Positions 53,198 through 61,553 of a DNA stretch of 64,000 nt are shown here, piece after piece. A program made the translations under genes and the position numbers. The stretch covers positions 62,001 to 126,000 of the forward strand of contig JADJIH010000006.1 of NCBI GenBank assembly GCA_016707115.1, given 5' to 3'. The notes under the pieces were generated by a model that saw nothing but the letters and a program-made list of their open reading frames with translations, made no database searches and was not told the origin of the DNA. Position 1 is the first letter of the stretch. Every line of letters begins with the position of its first letter. Source of the stretch: Ignavibacteriales bacterium. GTDB lineage: Bacteria; Bacteroidota; Ignavibacteria; Ignavibacteriales; Ignavibacteriaceae.

Positions 53198-54112
53198 GTG
53201 AAATATTTAATCGGAATGGACGGCGGGGGAACAAAAACAAAATGTATCCTAACCGATATAAATCATAATCCCATTTACGAAACTATTGGCGGCCCTTCTA
53301 ATTTTTTAGTTATCGGAACTGAAATTGTTGCAGATACAATTCTTAATCTGATCAACGAATGTGTAGTATCCCAAAAAATTTCGTTGGAAGATATTGAAGC
53401 AATTGTCCTCGGTACTACAGGCGGAGGCAGAAGAAATGATGCAGAACTTTTAGAGAAAAAGATTTATGAAGATGCTAAACAAAAAGCATTAACAATAAAT
53501 AAATTTAGAGTTGAAAGTGATGCTCGCATTGCTCTTGAAGGTGCTTTTTCAGGAAAAGCCGGAAGTATATTGATTGCCGGAACTGGTTCGATCATGTTTG
53601 GAAAAGATGAAGCAGGAGAAATCCATCGTGTTGGTGGTTTCGGCAGATTTATTGGCGATGAAGGAAGTGGTTATAGAATCGGAAGAATCGGCTTAAATGC
53701 TGTTGCAAGATATTTTGATGGCAGATCTAAACCAACAAAAATTGCGGATTTACTTGAACAGGAATTTTCAATAGGATCATCCGAAACATTAATTACAGAA
53801 GTGTATAGAAATAATTTTAACATCGCTGCAGTTGCTCCATTAGTTTTTGATGCGGCGGAAAGCGGTGATAAGATTGCACAAAGAATTCTTGAAGATGAAG
53901 CTGATGAACTTTTGCTTCACATTTCTTCAATGAAAACGAAATTGAATGTAGAATTATTAAAAGTTTCATTAATCGGAAGTTTACTTACTACAGCAAATTA
54001 TTTTTCATATCTCTTTAATGAAAAAGTAATTAGACGATTTAATGATGTACAAATTAAAGAAGCAGAGCATTCCCCTGAGTTTGGTGCTGCATTAATGGCA
54101 AAACAATTATAA
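53198..54112 (+). CDS. BadF/BadG/BcrA/BcrD-type ATPase, probable N-acetylglucosamine kinase
   Basis: 304 residues from a GTG start at 53198, preceded by CAGGA at 7 nt. ASKHA fold with phosphate loop 'GMDGGGTKTKCILTD', 'GTTGGGRRNDAEL' and 'IAGTGSIMFGKD', then 'GRFIGDEGSGYRIG'. These residues are as in bacterial and eukaryotic GlcNAc kinases and in the MurNAc/GlcNAc kinases of this family. The AmpG-like permease gene follows after a repeat, and the amidase-NamZ lipoprotein is 2.8 kb away. An amino-sugar kinase acting on salvaged peptidoglycan sugars is the best guess; no MurQ etherase is seen here. Confidence 0.85.
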   Translation: MKYLIGMDGGGTKTKCILTDINHNPIYETIGGPSNFLVIGTEIVADTILNLINECVVSQKISLEDIEAIVLGTTGGGRRNDAELLEKKIYEDAKQKALTINKFRVESDARIALEGAFSGKAGSILIAGTGSIMFGKDEAGEIHRVGGFGRFIGDEGSGYRIGRIGLNAVARYFDGRSKPTKIADLLEQEFSIGSSETLITEVYRNNFNIAAVAPLVFDAAESGDKIAQRILEDEADELLLHISSMKTKLNVELLKVSLIGSLLTTANYFSYLFNEKVIRRFNDVQIKEAEHSPEFGAALMAKQL

Positions 54113-54116
54113 AACG

Positions 54117-54200
54117 GACATCATTTAGAGTTCATCCGATTAGGATGGACGAGGCAATCTATCAAACAGATTGCTTCATCCCTTCGGGACTCGCAATGAC
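54117..54200. repeat. Palindromic repeat (GCAATCT / CGCAATGAC type)
   Basis: Hairpin GCAATCT-ATCAAAC-AGATTGC, then ATCCCTTCGGGACTCGCAATGAC. The outer GGACATCATT start and CGCAATGAC end resemble a degenerate copy of the GTCATTC class. It separates the kinase and permease genes without an obvious terminator of its own. Confidence 0.65.
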
Positions 54201-54224
54201 AAGAAATATTAATCAGGAGTTTTA

Positions 54225-55751
54225 ATGTCAGATCAAAAAGCAACTACTAGAAACCCATGGGCATGGATACCAACATTATATTTTACTCAAGGAATTCCTT
54301 ATGTAATGGTGATGTCTGTATCAGTAATGATGTACAAAAATCTTGGAGTATCAAACACTGATATTGCATTCTTTACAAGTCTGCTTTACTTCCCGTGGTT
54401 CTTAAAATTTGCCTGGGGACCGTTCATCGACATGTTCAAGACAAAAAGATTCTGGACAATCTCTATGCAGTTTCTTGTTGGCGTTGCACTTTTTGGAATT
54501 GCACTAAGTGTTAATACATCAATCTATTGGCAGCTAACTTTAATTGTATTTGCTCTTATGGCATTTGCATCCGCAACACACGACATTGCTGCAGATGGTT
54601 TTTATATGCTCAGTTTAGATCAATCTAAGCAGGCGGCTTTTGTTGGTGTACGTTCAACATTTTATCGCATTGCAACAATTGTTGGTTCAGGCGTACTTGT
54701 TGTGATTGCCGGACAATTAGCTCCAACTATGGGGTTTAAGGGTGCATGGTCTGTAGTATTTATGATTACCGGTGCAATGTTCATTATACTTTTTTTCTAT
54801 CACAAATTTATTCTACCATATCCAAAAGAAGATCAAGGAACATTAAAAGGCAAAAAGTTAAGCGGTTCTCAAATCTTTTTACTTGCCGGAGGATTTGCAC
54901 TATTTGCATTAGTCGTTTATTTAGCATTTTTATTATTTGGATTTTTACTGTCATTATTTGGGGTTGGTTCACCCTGGAATACAATACTTACAACAATTCT
55001 TTTGGTAGTAGTTCTTGTAATACTTTTCAGAACATTTGTTGCAACTTTTGTTGAGAAGTTTGAAAAATCAGAAAGCAAGAACGACACACTACTTCCATTT
55101 ATAGAATTTTTAAAAGCATTTGTAATATTTATGCAGAAGAAAGATATCTGGAACATTCTCGGCTTTCTCTTATTTTTCCGATTTGCAGAAGCACAGCTTG
55201 TAAAACTTGTACAGCCATTTTTACTTGATCCTAGAACTGAAGGCGGACTTGGTTTGACAACTTCTGAAGTGGGAATTGTTTATGGTACGGTTGGAATAAT
55301 TGCATTGACCGCCGGTGGATTAATTGGCGGATATGTTATATCCAAAAAAGGACTAAAATGGTGGTTGTGGCCGATGGTAATTATTATGCACACACCTGAT
55401 CTTGCTTTTGTATATCTATCACATTATCAACCAACTAATTTTGTTTTAATTAATTTGGCTGTTGCTGCTGAACAATTCGGTTATGGATTTGGTTTTACTG
55501 CTTATATGATGTTTATGATTATGGTCTCACAAGGTGAACATAAAACTGCTCACTATGCAATTTGTACCGGTATAATGGCGCTTGGTATGATGCTGCCGGG
55601 AATGTTTTCAGGTGCTTTGCAGGAAACAATTGGTTATCCAAGATTTTTTGAATGGGTTCTTATTTCAACTATCCCAGGATTTATTGTTGCAGGATTAGTT
55701 AAGATTGATCCTGAATTTGGTAAGAAGAAAGAAGAACCAGTTAAAGTTTAA
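54225..55751 (+). CDS. MFS permease, PAT/AmpG-like
   Basis: 508 residues with about 12 membrane helices. AmpG-like features: 'YFTQGIPYVMVMSVSVMMYKNLGVSNTDIAFFTSLLYFPWFLKFAWGPFID' at the N-terminus and 'ASATHDIAADGFYMLSL' in helix 4. A central insert 'PYPKEDQGTLKGKKLSG' separates the halves. AmpG imports anhydromuropeptides; other PAT proteins carry acetyl-CoA or unknown cargo. It follows the amino-sugar kinase and precedes a peptidase, which supports a muropeptide or amino-sugar role here, though that is inference. Ribosome-binding site CAGGAG is 7 nt before ATG 54225. A partial second PAT gene lies at 1-488. Confidence 0.87.
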   Translation: MSDQKATTRNPWAWIPTLYFTQGIPYVMVMSVSVMMYKNLGVSNTDIAFFTSLLYFPWFLKFAWGPFIDMFKTKRFWTISMQFLVGVALFGIALSVNTSIYWQLTLIVFALMAFASATHDIAADGFYMLSLDQSKQAAFVGVRSTFYRIATIVGSGVLVVIAGQLAPTMGFKGAWSVVFMITGAMFIILFFYHKFILPYPKEDQGTLKGKKLSGSQIFLLAGGFALFALVVYLAFLLFGFLLSLFGVGSPWNTILTTILLVVVLVILFRTFVATFVEKFEKSESKNDTLLPFIEFLKAFVIFMQKKDIWNILGFLLFFRFAEAQLVKLVQPFLLDPRTEGGLGLTTSEVGIVYGTVGIIALTAGGLIGGYVISKKGLKWWLWPMVIIMHTPDLAFVYLSHYQPTNFVLINLAVAAEQFGYGFGFTAYMMFMIMVSQGEHKTAHYAICTGIMALGMMLPGMFSGALQETIGYPRFFEWVLISTIPGFIVAGLVKIDPEFGKKKEEPVKV

Positions 55752-55801
55752 AAGAAAATTTATTTTATATGATTTTAATTCTAATCAAGGGAGAAAAGAA
55801 A

Positions 55802-57910
55802 ATGAAATATTTTATCTATACATTAATCCTATTCATTGGAGTGTTACAGATTAATATGAGTCCACAAACAATGAGTAATGATAATCCATTCTTTAAAGAA
55901 TACACAACTCCATTTCAAACTCCGCCGTTTGATCAAATAAAGATCGAACATTATCTGCCAGCATTTGAAGAGGGAATAAAAATTAAACGTACTGAACTTG
56001 ATACAGTGATAAATAATCCAGAAGCACCTACTTTTGAAAATACAATTACAGCGATCGAAAAAAGCGGTAAACTATTAACTAAAGTATCACGAGTATTCTT
56101 TAATATCAGTGGATCAAACGGAAATGATGAAACTCAGAAAATAGCTGAAACAATAACTCCGGAATTATCAAAACTGAATAATGATATTTACCTGAATGAG
56201 AAATTGTTCCAGCGAATTAAATCCATTAATGATGAAAAAGAAAAATTAAATCTTACTTCAGAACAACTAAAAGTTCTAGATAATTACTACACTGATTTTG
56301 TTCGTAATGGAATTGGTCTTGATGAAGAAAAGAAAACCAGACTGAAACAAATTAATGAAGAACTTAGCATGCTTAGTTTAAAGTTTGGAGATAATCTTCG
56401 CAAAGAAACAAATGCAATTGGATTGGTGATTGATAACAAAGATGATTTAATTGGTTTGCCTGATGCAACAATTCAAGGTGCTTCAGAACTAGCAAAGCAA
56501 AATGGAATGGAAGGAAAGTGGGCTTTCAATCTTCAGCGCCCAAGTTTTACTCCGTTTTTACAATACTCTGAAAAAAGAAATTTGCGAGAAAAACTTTATA
56601 AGGCATACTTAACTCGCGGGAATAACAATAATGGATTTGATAATAAAGAAATTATAAAAAAGATTATTGCTTTACGTAATGAAAAAGTAAATCTGCTTGG
56701 TTATAAAACTTATGCTGATTTTAAACTTGAAAAGAATATGGCTAAAAACCCTGAGACAGTTAATAAGTTTTTAGCAGATTTGTGGTCGCCTGCTTTAGAA
56801 CAATCAAAAGAAGAAGTTATTGAGATGCAAAAGTTGATTGATGCAGAAGGCAGTAACTTTAAATTAGCTGGCTGGGATTGGTGGTATTATGCAGAAAAAG
56901 TTAAAAAAGAAAAATATGCTCTTGATGAAGAAATGCTTCGACCATTTTTCAAAATGGAGAATGTTCGCCAGGGTGCGTTTGATGTTGCGAGTAAATTATT
57001 CGGAATTCAATTTGTGAAGCGTGATGATATTTCTGTTTATCAACCTGATGTTGATGTTTATGAAGTTAAAGAAGCTGATGGAACTCATATTGGAATTCTT
57101 TACACAGATTATTATCCAAGAAACGGTAAACGTGCCGGCGCTTGGATGAGCAACTTTCGCGGTCAATCAAATATAGATGGAGAATTTATAACTCCACTTG
57201 TAGTTAATGTTGGAAATTTTTCTAAACCTACAGAAGGCAAACCTGCTTTATTGAGTTTTGATGAAGTGAATACATTATTCCACGAGTTTGGTCATGGATT
57301 AAATGGATTATTTGGTAAATCAGATTATCCCGGAGCGAAAAGATCTCCAGTGGATTTTGTAGAACTTCCTTCTCAGATTATGGAAAACTGGGCATCACAT
57401 CCGGAAGTTTTAAAGATGTATGCAAAACACTACCAAACGGGTGAACCAATTCCGGATGAATTAATTCAGAAGATCATCAACTCACAATATTTTAATAAAG
57501 GATTTGAAACAGTTGAATACTTAGCTGCTTCCATTCTTGATATGAATTGGCATATGCTGAATGATGTTTCAAATATTGATGTAACAAAATTTGAAGAGAT
57601 GAGTTTAAATAAAATTGGATTGATTCCTGAAGTTGCATCACGATATCAAAGTACAAACTTCAATCATATTTTTGGAGGTGATGGTTACTCTGCCGGTTAC
57701 TATGGTTATATGTGGTCTGGAGTTTTAGATAGCGATGCATTCGGTGCATTTTTAGAAAATGGATTGTTTGATAAAACCACAGCAGAAAGTTTTAGAAGAA
57801 ACATCTTAGAAAAAAGTGGAAGCGATGACCCTATGAATCTTTATGTTAAGTTCAGAGGACGCGAACCAAAACCTGATGCTTTAATTCAGAGATTGGGTTT
57901 TAATAATTAA
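55802..57910 (+). CDS. M3-family metallopeptidase, dipeptidyl carboxypeptidase-like, exported
   Basis: 702 residues from ATG 55802 (GGGAG 9 nt before); the frame is open back to 55769. Signal peptide about 1-20. M3 thimet-oligopeptidase fold with zinc motif HEFGH at 494-498 ('TLFHEFGHGLNGLFG') and the third ligand Glu in 'ELPSQIMENWASHPEVL'. The C-terminal segment 'HIFGGDGYSAGYYGYMWSGVLDSDAFGAF' has the conserved G-Y-Y-x-Y-M/W box of Dcp. It cleaves short oligopeptides; after AmpG it could process peptides from muropeptides, but signal export argues for a periplasmic role. No M3 duplicates seen nearby. Confidence 0.94.
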   Translation: MKYFIYTLILFIGVLQINMSPQTMSNDNPFFKEYTTPFQTPPFDQIKIEHYLPAFEEGIKIKRTELDTVINNPEAPTFENTITAIEKSGKLLTKVSRVFFNISGSNGNDETQKIAETITPELSKLNNDIYLNEKLFQRIKSINDEKEKLNLTSEQLKVLDNYYTDFVRNGIGLDEEKKTRLKQINEELSMLSLKFGDNLRKETNAIGLVIDNKDDLIGLPDATIQGASELAKQNGMEGKWAFNLQRPSFTPFLQYSEKRNLREKLYKAYLTRGNNNNGFDNKEIIKKIIALRNEKVNLLGYKTYADFKLEKNMAKNPETVNKFLADLWSPALEQSKEEVIEMQKLIDAEGSNFKLAGWDWWYYAEKVKKEKYALDEEMLRPFFKMENVRQGAFDVASKLFGIQFVKRDDISVYQPDVDVYEVKEADGTHIGILYTDYYPRNGKRAGAWMSNFRGQSNIDGEFITPLVVNVGNFSKPTEGKPALLSFDEVNTLFHEFGHGLNGLFGKSDYPGAKRSPVDFVELPSQIMENWASHPEVLKMYAKHYQTGEPIPDELIQKIINSQYFNKGFETVEYLAASILDMNWHMLNDVSNIDVTKFEEMSLNKIGLIPEVASRYQSTNFNHIFGGDGYSAGYYGYMWSGVLDSDAFGAFLENGLFDKTTAESFRRNILEKSGSDDPMNLYVKFRGREPKPDALIQRLGFNN

Positions 57911-57932
57911 AATGGGTTTGATATTCCATCAT

Positions 57933-58026
57933 TGTAAAGACGAGCCGGTGGCTCGTTTTAGAATGCTAGAAAATTAGGTTTACAGTTTATTCAATAAAAG
58001 AGACGACTCACCGAGTCGTCTTTACA
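57933..58026. repeat. REP-like unit left of the transposase gene
   Basis: Starts TTGTAAAGACGAGCC-GGT-GGCTCGT and ends AGACGACTC-ACC-GAGTCGTCTTTACAA: two hairpins in inverted orientation with the shared outer TTGTAAAGACGA. The centre (about 40 bp) is variable. It has the head-to-tail hairpin pair of a BIME and lies just upstream of the transposase start. Confidence 0.85.
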
Positions 58027-58044
58027 ATAGTAAAAAACGAATTG

Positions 58045-58557
58045 ATGACAAAGTACAAAGATAAATACCGAATCGAATCAACACGAATACAAACCTGGGA
58101 CTACCGGAACGCTGGATATTATTTTGTAACAATACTTACAAAGGATCGTAAGCATTATTTCGGAGATGTAGTAGATGGAAAACTAATTATTAATAGCTTT
58201 GCCGAAATTGTTATTGAGGAATGGTTGACAACTTCTATTATCCGAAACAATATTGAACTTGATGAATATGTTCTTATGCCTAATCATTTTCACGCGATCA
58301 TAATTAATCGTTTCCAAGAATATCTTGATAGTAATGTGGAAATAGCAAGTACATTGCAATCAAATTCTTTAGGAGCAATTATTGGTCAATTTAAATCTAT
58401 CGCCACTAAGAAAATACGTAAAGCTGGTCTTGCTGAATTTTCGTGGCAACCTGGGTTTTATGAACACATTATTCGAAATGAGCAAGCATTAGAAAATATC
58501 AGAAAGTATATTAGACAGAATCCTATCAAATGGGAGATTGATGAGTACTACAAATAA
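58045..58557 (+). CDS. REP-associated tyrosine transposase (RAYT, IS200/IS605-like Y1)
   Basis: 170 residues from ATG 58045 (a TTG directly before it is in frame). Y1_Tnp fold: His81-Phe-His83 in 'LMPNHFHAII' is the HUH metal motif; the strand 'GYYFVTILTKDRKHYFGDV' precedes it; catalytic Tyr155 lies in 'IRKYIRQNPIKW'. RAYTs are domesticated single-strand transposases that act on REP hairpins. Near-identical REP-like units flank it on both sides (57933-58026 and 58561-58662). The gene is intact with no sign of decay. Confidence 0.95.
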   Translation: MTKYKDKYRIESTRIQTWDYRNAGYYFVTILTKDRKHYFGDVVDGKLIINSFAEIVIEEWLTTSIIRNNIELDEYVLMPNHFHAIIINRFQEYLDSNVEIASTLQSNSLGAIIGQFKSIATKKIRKAGLAEFSWQPGFYEHIIRNEQALENIRKYIRQNPIKWEIDEYYK

Positions 58558-58560
58558 TAA

Positions 58561-58662
58561 TGTAAAGACGAGCCGGTGGCTCGTCTCTTAGATCACGATA
58601 AAATAAACAAATTAATAATTCAAAAGTAACAGAGCAGAGACGACTCACCGAGTCGTCTTTAC
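58561..58662. repeat. REP-like unit right of the transposase gene
   Basis: Starts TGTAAAGACGAGCCGGTGGCTCGTCT and ends AGAGACGACTCACCGAGTCGTCTTTAC: the same two hairpins and the same outer GTAAAGACGA as the left unit, with a different ~50-bp centre. It begins four bases after the transposase stop. Its right hairpin overlaps the end of the NlpC/P60 gene on the other strand. Confidence 0.85.
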
Positions 58663-59844
58663 TTGATAAAAGTCATTGTCTAAAATCCTTTCAATCCCAT
58701 TCTTACCAACAGAAGACAAAATTCTTTTAGCACGAATGAATCCGCTTTTTCTGTAATCGCTGTAATAAGCTTTTTCAGGATTAAAACTATTTATTTTTAC
58801 TCTTCCTGCTGCGTGAATGAAATCTCCATCTCCAATATATATAGCAACGTGAGTAATTCTTTCTTTTCTATTCTCGTCAGCTTTTCGTCCGAAGAAAAGA
58901 AGATCACCTGCCTGCAGATTTTGCCAGCCATCTTTTGTATCAACTAGCTCGCCTGTGTTTACTTGTTGTGAAGCATCACGTTGAAGAACAATACCATTTA
59001 AGTAGTAAACAGTTTTTGTAAAACCGCTGCAATCCATTCCTTTTGTAGAAGTGCCGCCCCATAAATATGGAATTCCCATAAATCGATATGCAGTTTTTAA
59101 AATTGTTTCTCCATTTGGATTAAGTGCATTATACCAATCATTAAAAAGTTTTGCTTCATCTTTCTTTATATAAGCAACTCTTCCATCCGGATAATTAACT
59201 AAATAAAAATCAGAATCTTCACCCATAATCTTTAATAGATTTCCTGCAACAAGATCAGAAACTGTTTGGGAATTCACATCTGCTTCTGAATAAGAAAATC
59301 CATATTCTTTTGTGTAAATAATTTTTGGTGATGAAATCCATTCTTTCCAATTATCTTCAGTCATAAAAGTGAATCCATCATCATCCAGCCAGGAGATATA
59401 ATTATCAGGTGTTTGAACAAGATAATATCCATCTTCACCTTTCTTAAGTACTTTAATCGGTGTTCCAAGAATAGATTGTGTTGCAAGTTCTGCAGGATGA
59501 TCTGGTTTAGAACGGATATTTGCAACCGAAAGATTTATCACACCAAATTTCTTTTCGCCTAATTTTTCAGATGGCAACATTTCAATCTGATTATCAAATT
59601 TAATATCAGCATCATTCATCATCTTCGCAAATTCTGAGTATGCTTCATTAATATTAGTTTCGCCTTTTATAATAATTTTATTTTCGGATTCAAGTGCTTC
59701 AAAATTGAATACTGCAGTTCGCTTATCCGGTGTAAATTTTTCTTTTACATCGTTTACGATTGATTTTATTTTTTCCATTTCATCTTGTGCTTTGGTATTT
59801 GTATAAAGAGTTATTAGAATAAATAGTACTAAAATAAATTTCAT
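58645..59844 (-). CDS. NlpC/P60 endopeptidase with SH3 domains, exported
   Basis: About 399 residues from ATG 59844 (a second ATG 59856 is in frame; GGAAAG lies between them). Signal peptide about 1-19. One N-terminal region, then two bacterial SH3 segments ('GVINLSVANIRSKPDHPAELATQSILGTPIKVLKKG', 'VNSQTVSDLVAGNLLKIM') and a C40 domain with catalytic Cys272 ('GMDCSGFTK'), His332 ('ITHVAIYIG') and 'GDGDFIHAAG'. Layout matches YkfC-like gamma-D-Glu-diamino-acid endopeptidases that trim muropeptides. The last residues (KTTR) are encoded by the REP-like unit. It is 3-16 bp downstream of the transglutaminase gene. Confidence 0.92.
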   Translation of the reverse strand: MKFILVLFILITLYTNTKAQDEMEKIKSIVNDVKEKFTPDKRTAVFNFEALESENKIIIKGETNINEAYSEFAKMMNDADIKFDNQIEMLPSEKLGEKKFGVINLSVANIRSKPDHPAELATQSILGTPIKVLKKGEDGYYLVQTPDNYISWLDDDGFTFMTEDNWKEWISSPKIIYTKEYGFSYSEADVNSQTVSDLVAGNLLKIMGEDSDFYLVNYPDGRVAYIKKDEAKLFNDWYNALNPNGETILKTAYRFMGIPYLWGGTSTKGMDCSGFTKTVYYLNGIVLQRDASQQVNTGELVDTKDGWQNLQAGDLLFFGRKADENRKERITHVAIYIGDGDFIHAAGRVKINSFNPEKAYYSDYRKSGFIRAKRILSSVGKNGIERILDNDFYQVKTTR

Positions 59845-59859
59845 ATTGCTTTCCATTAA

Positions 59860-61275
59860 TTATTTGTATTCAACTTCCATATGATAATCCCATTTATTAA
59901 AGTAAAGATTTCCACCACGCCATTCTAATTCACCGCGTTGGAAATCGACAGTTTCACTTCTCGGAAATGTTTTTGACGGGAATAGTTCTTTTGAGTAATC
60001 ATCGTTTACAATTAAATGATATGGATCGATGCTTCCAAAAAAGAAATATTTTTCATCTTCATTTTCAGATTCAACCAATCCAAAAGATTGATCGACGGGA
60101 ACCCAGCCGTAACCTTCAAAATAAACTTCACACCAATCGTGTAAGTTTACTTCACCTGGATGAAGCATCCATCCGCTCTGCCATTTTGCTGGAATTCCAT
60201 TGTATCTGCAGAGTGTCATGAACAATAAAGTTTTGATTCCGCAATCGCCGTGTCCACGAGTTAAGCAATACTCAGAAATGTTTTCAATTGTTGAATATTC
60301 TCTTGCGCCAGCCCAAGGAATATTATTAGAAATCCATGTAAATATTTTTTTAGCAATCATATATGGATTCTTTTCATCACCAACAATTTCTTTTGAAAGA
60401 TTTTTTATCTTATCTGTAAATACTATATGCGGAGGATTTTCTTTAGTATGATTTTTATATAATCCTGATTCTTTGTTGTATGGCTTAAAAAGTTCAGGTA
60501 AGATTAAATTTGCTTCATTATAATTAGTTACCTCAAGAACCATATTAAAAATAGTCGGTTGATCTTTCATTGCTGGTCTTTGCATAAACAAAGTTCGCTG
60601 CGGATTATCGTTACTTGCAATTACATATTCATCATTATTAACTGCAAGTAATTTTAATTCAGTTTGTCTTTGATGTCCTTCGCGAGGGAAGGGAAGCCAG
60701 CACCTTATAATTTCACCATCCGGAACTGCATTTGCGTCAACAGTAACCATATAATTTAATTTAAATGTTACAGGTTTAACTAAACTTTCTTGTCCATTTG
60801 CAGCCTCATCCAGAACTTGAGGAATGTAATCTTCAAGAAATGCATCCAGCGGATCTTTCTGAAATCCATCAACAAGTTCTTTTTGTTTTTTAGCTTCTAT
60901 ATTAATTCTGAAAAGATTAGAAGCAGTACGGGAGAAATACCATTTCTTTCCGTCAATGATTTTGTACTCAAGTGAACCATCATTTTCCCATTTCTCTAGA
61001 TCTTTTTCTGTTGCATGCGGATAATATTTATTTACAAACTTTAATACATCCTCAGCAGTTTTATTAAAATCTTTTCTTATCCTATCCAATCTTTCTTTTT
61101 CAAACTGAAGTTCAAAAATTTCATCAGAACTTAATTTACTCGATTTTAATTTTTCATCAATCACTGAAGATGCTTCCTTAAATTCTCCTGAATGAATAAG
61201 TTGCTTGATATCTGTATATCGTGTTTGAGCTGAAATAATTGTTGTAAGCATAATAAATAAAAAAATTGTTTTCAT
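59860..61275 (-). CDS. Transglutaminase-like protein, exported
   Basis: 471 residues with a signal peptide (about 1-16, ending ISAQ). The catalytic triad is Cys345 ('GHGDCGIKTLLFMTLCRYNGIPAKW'), His379 ('NLHDWCEVYF') and Asp395 ('WVPVDQSFG'). N-terminal part (about 20-150) is helical with 'FEKERLDRIRKDFNKTAEDVLKFVNKYYP'; a long beta-rich stretch precedes the core ('LNYMVTVDANAVPDGEIIRCWLPFPREGHQR'). Such periplasmic transglutaminase-like proteins are mostly peptidases, sometimes linked to cell-wall peptides. With the NlpC/P60 gene immediately downstream it probably forms a two-gene operon. Confidence 0.93.
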   Translation of the reverse strand: MKTIFLFIMLTTIISAQTRYTDIKQLIHSGEFKEASSVIDEKLKSSKLSSDEIFELQFEKERLDRIRKDFNKTAEDVLKFVNKYYPHATEKDLEKWENDGSLEYKIIDGKKWYFSRTASNLFRINIEAKKQKELVDGFQKDPLDAFLEDYIPQVLDEAANGQESLVKPVTFKLNYMVTVDANAVPDGEIIRCWLPFPREGHQRQTELKLLAVNNDEYVIASNDNPQRTLFMQRPAMKDQPTIFNMVLEVTNYNEANLILPELFKPYNKESGLYKNHTKENPPHIVFTDKIKNLSKEIVGDEKNPYMIAKKIFTWISNNIPWAGAREYSTIENISEYCLTRGHGDCGIKTLLFMTLCRYNGIPAKWQSGWMLHPGEVNLHDWCEVYFEGYGWVPVDQSFGLVESENEDEKYFFFGSIDPYHLIVNDDYSKELFPSKTFPRSETVDFQRGELEWRGGNLYFNKWDYHMEVEYK

Positions 61276-61292
61276 TTCCTATCCTTAATTTA

Positions 61293-61454
61293 GTCATTCC
61301 CGCGAAGGCGGGAATCTATTTGTAATACTTTAAGATTAAATCAATTTATCTGTTAAATCATCCCAATTAGGATTTATACTTTCTATCGATCTGATCTTCC
61401 AATATAGTTGTTGCATATTTGTTTTAAGTAGTTTCCCGCCTTCGCGGGAATGAC
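61293..61454. repeat. Palindromic GTCATTCCCGCG repeat pair
   Basis: GTCATTCCCGCGAAGGCGGGAATC (61293-61316) and, 115 bp later, TTTCCCGCCTTCGCGGGAATGAC (61432-61454) are inverted copies of one hairpin. They lie in the 278-bp gap between the divergent transglutaminase and NagX-like genes, flanking the likely promoter region. Confidence 0.85.
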
Positions 61455-61553
61455 AAACAAAGTTGATGCTACAAACTTAAAACAATTTAAAACATATTTC
61501 ATCAAACTTTATGTATTTTTGTTTTAACAAATTAAAACTTCTATGGAAATAAT

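Noticed and set aside
47202..54200. The GTCATTC palindromes as a CRISPR array
   Set aside because: Spacing is irregular, there are only one to three copies per gap, stems vary and no cas genes exist. They are REP-like intergenic repeats.
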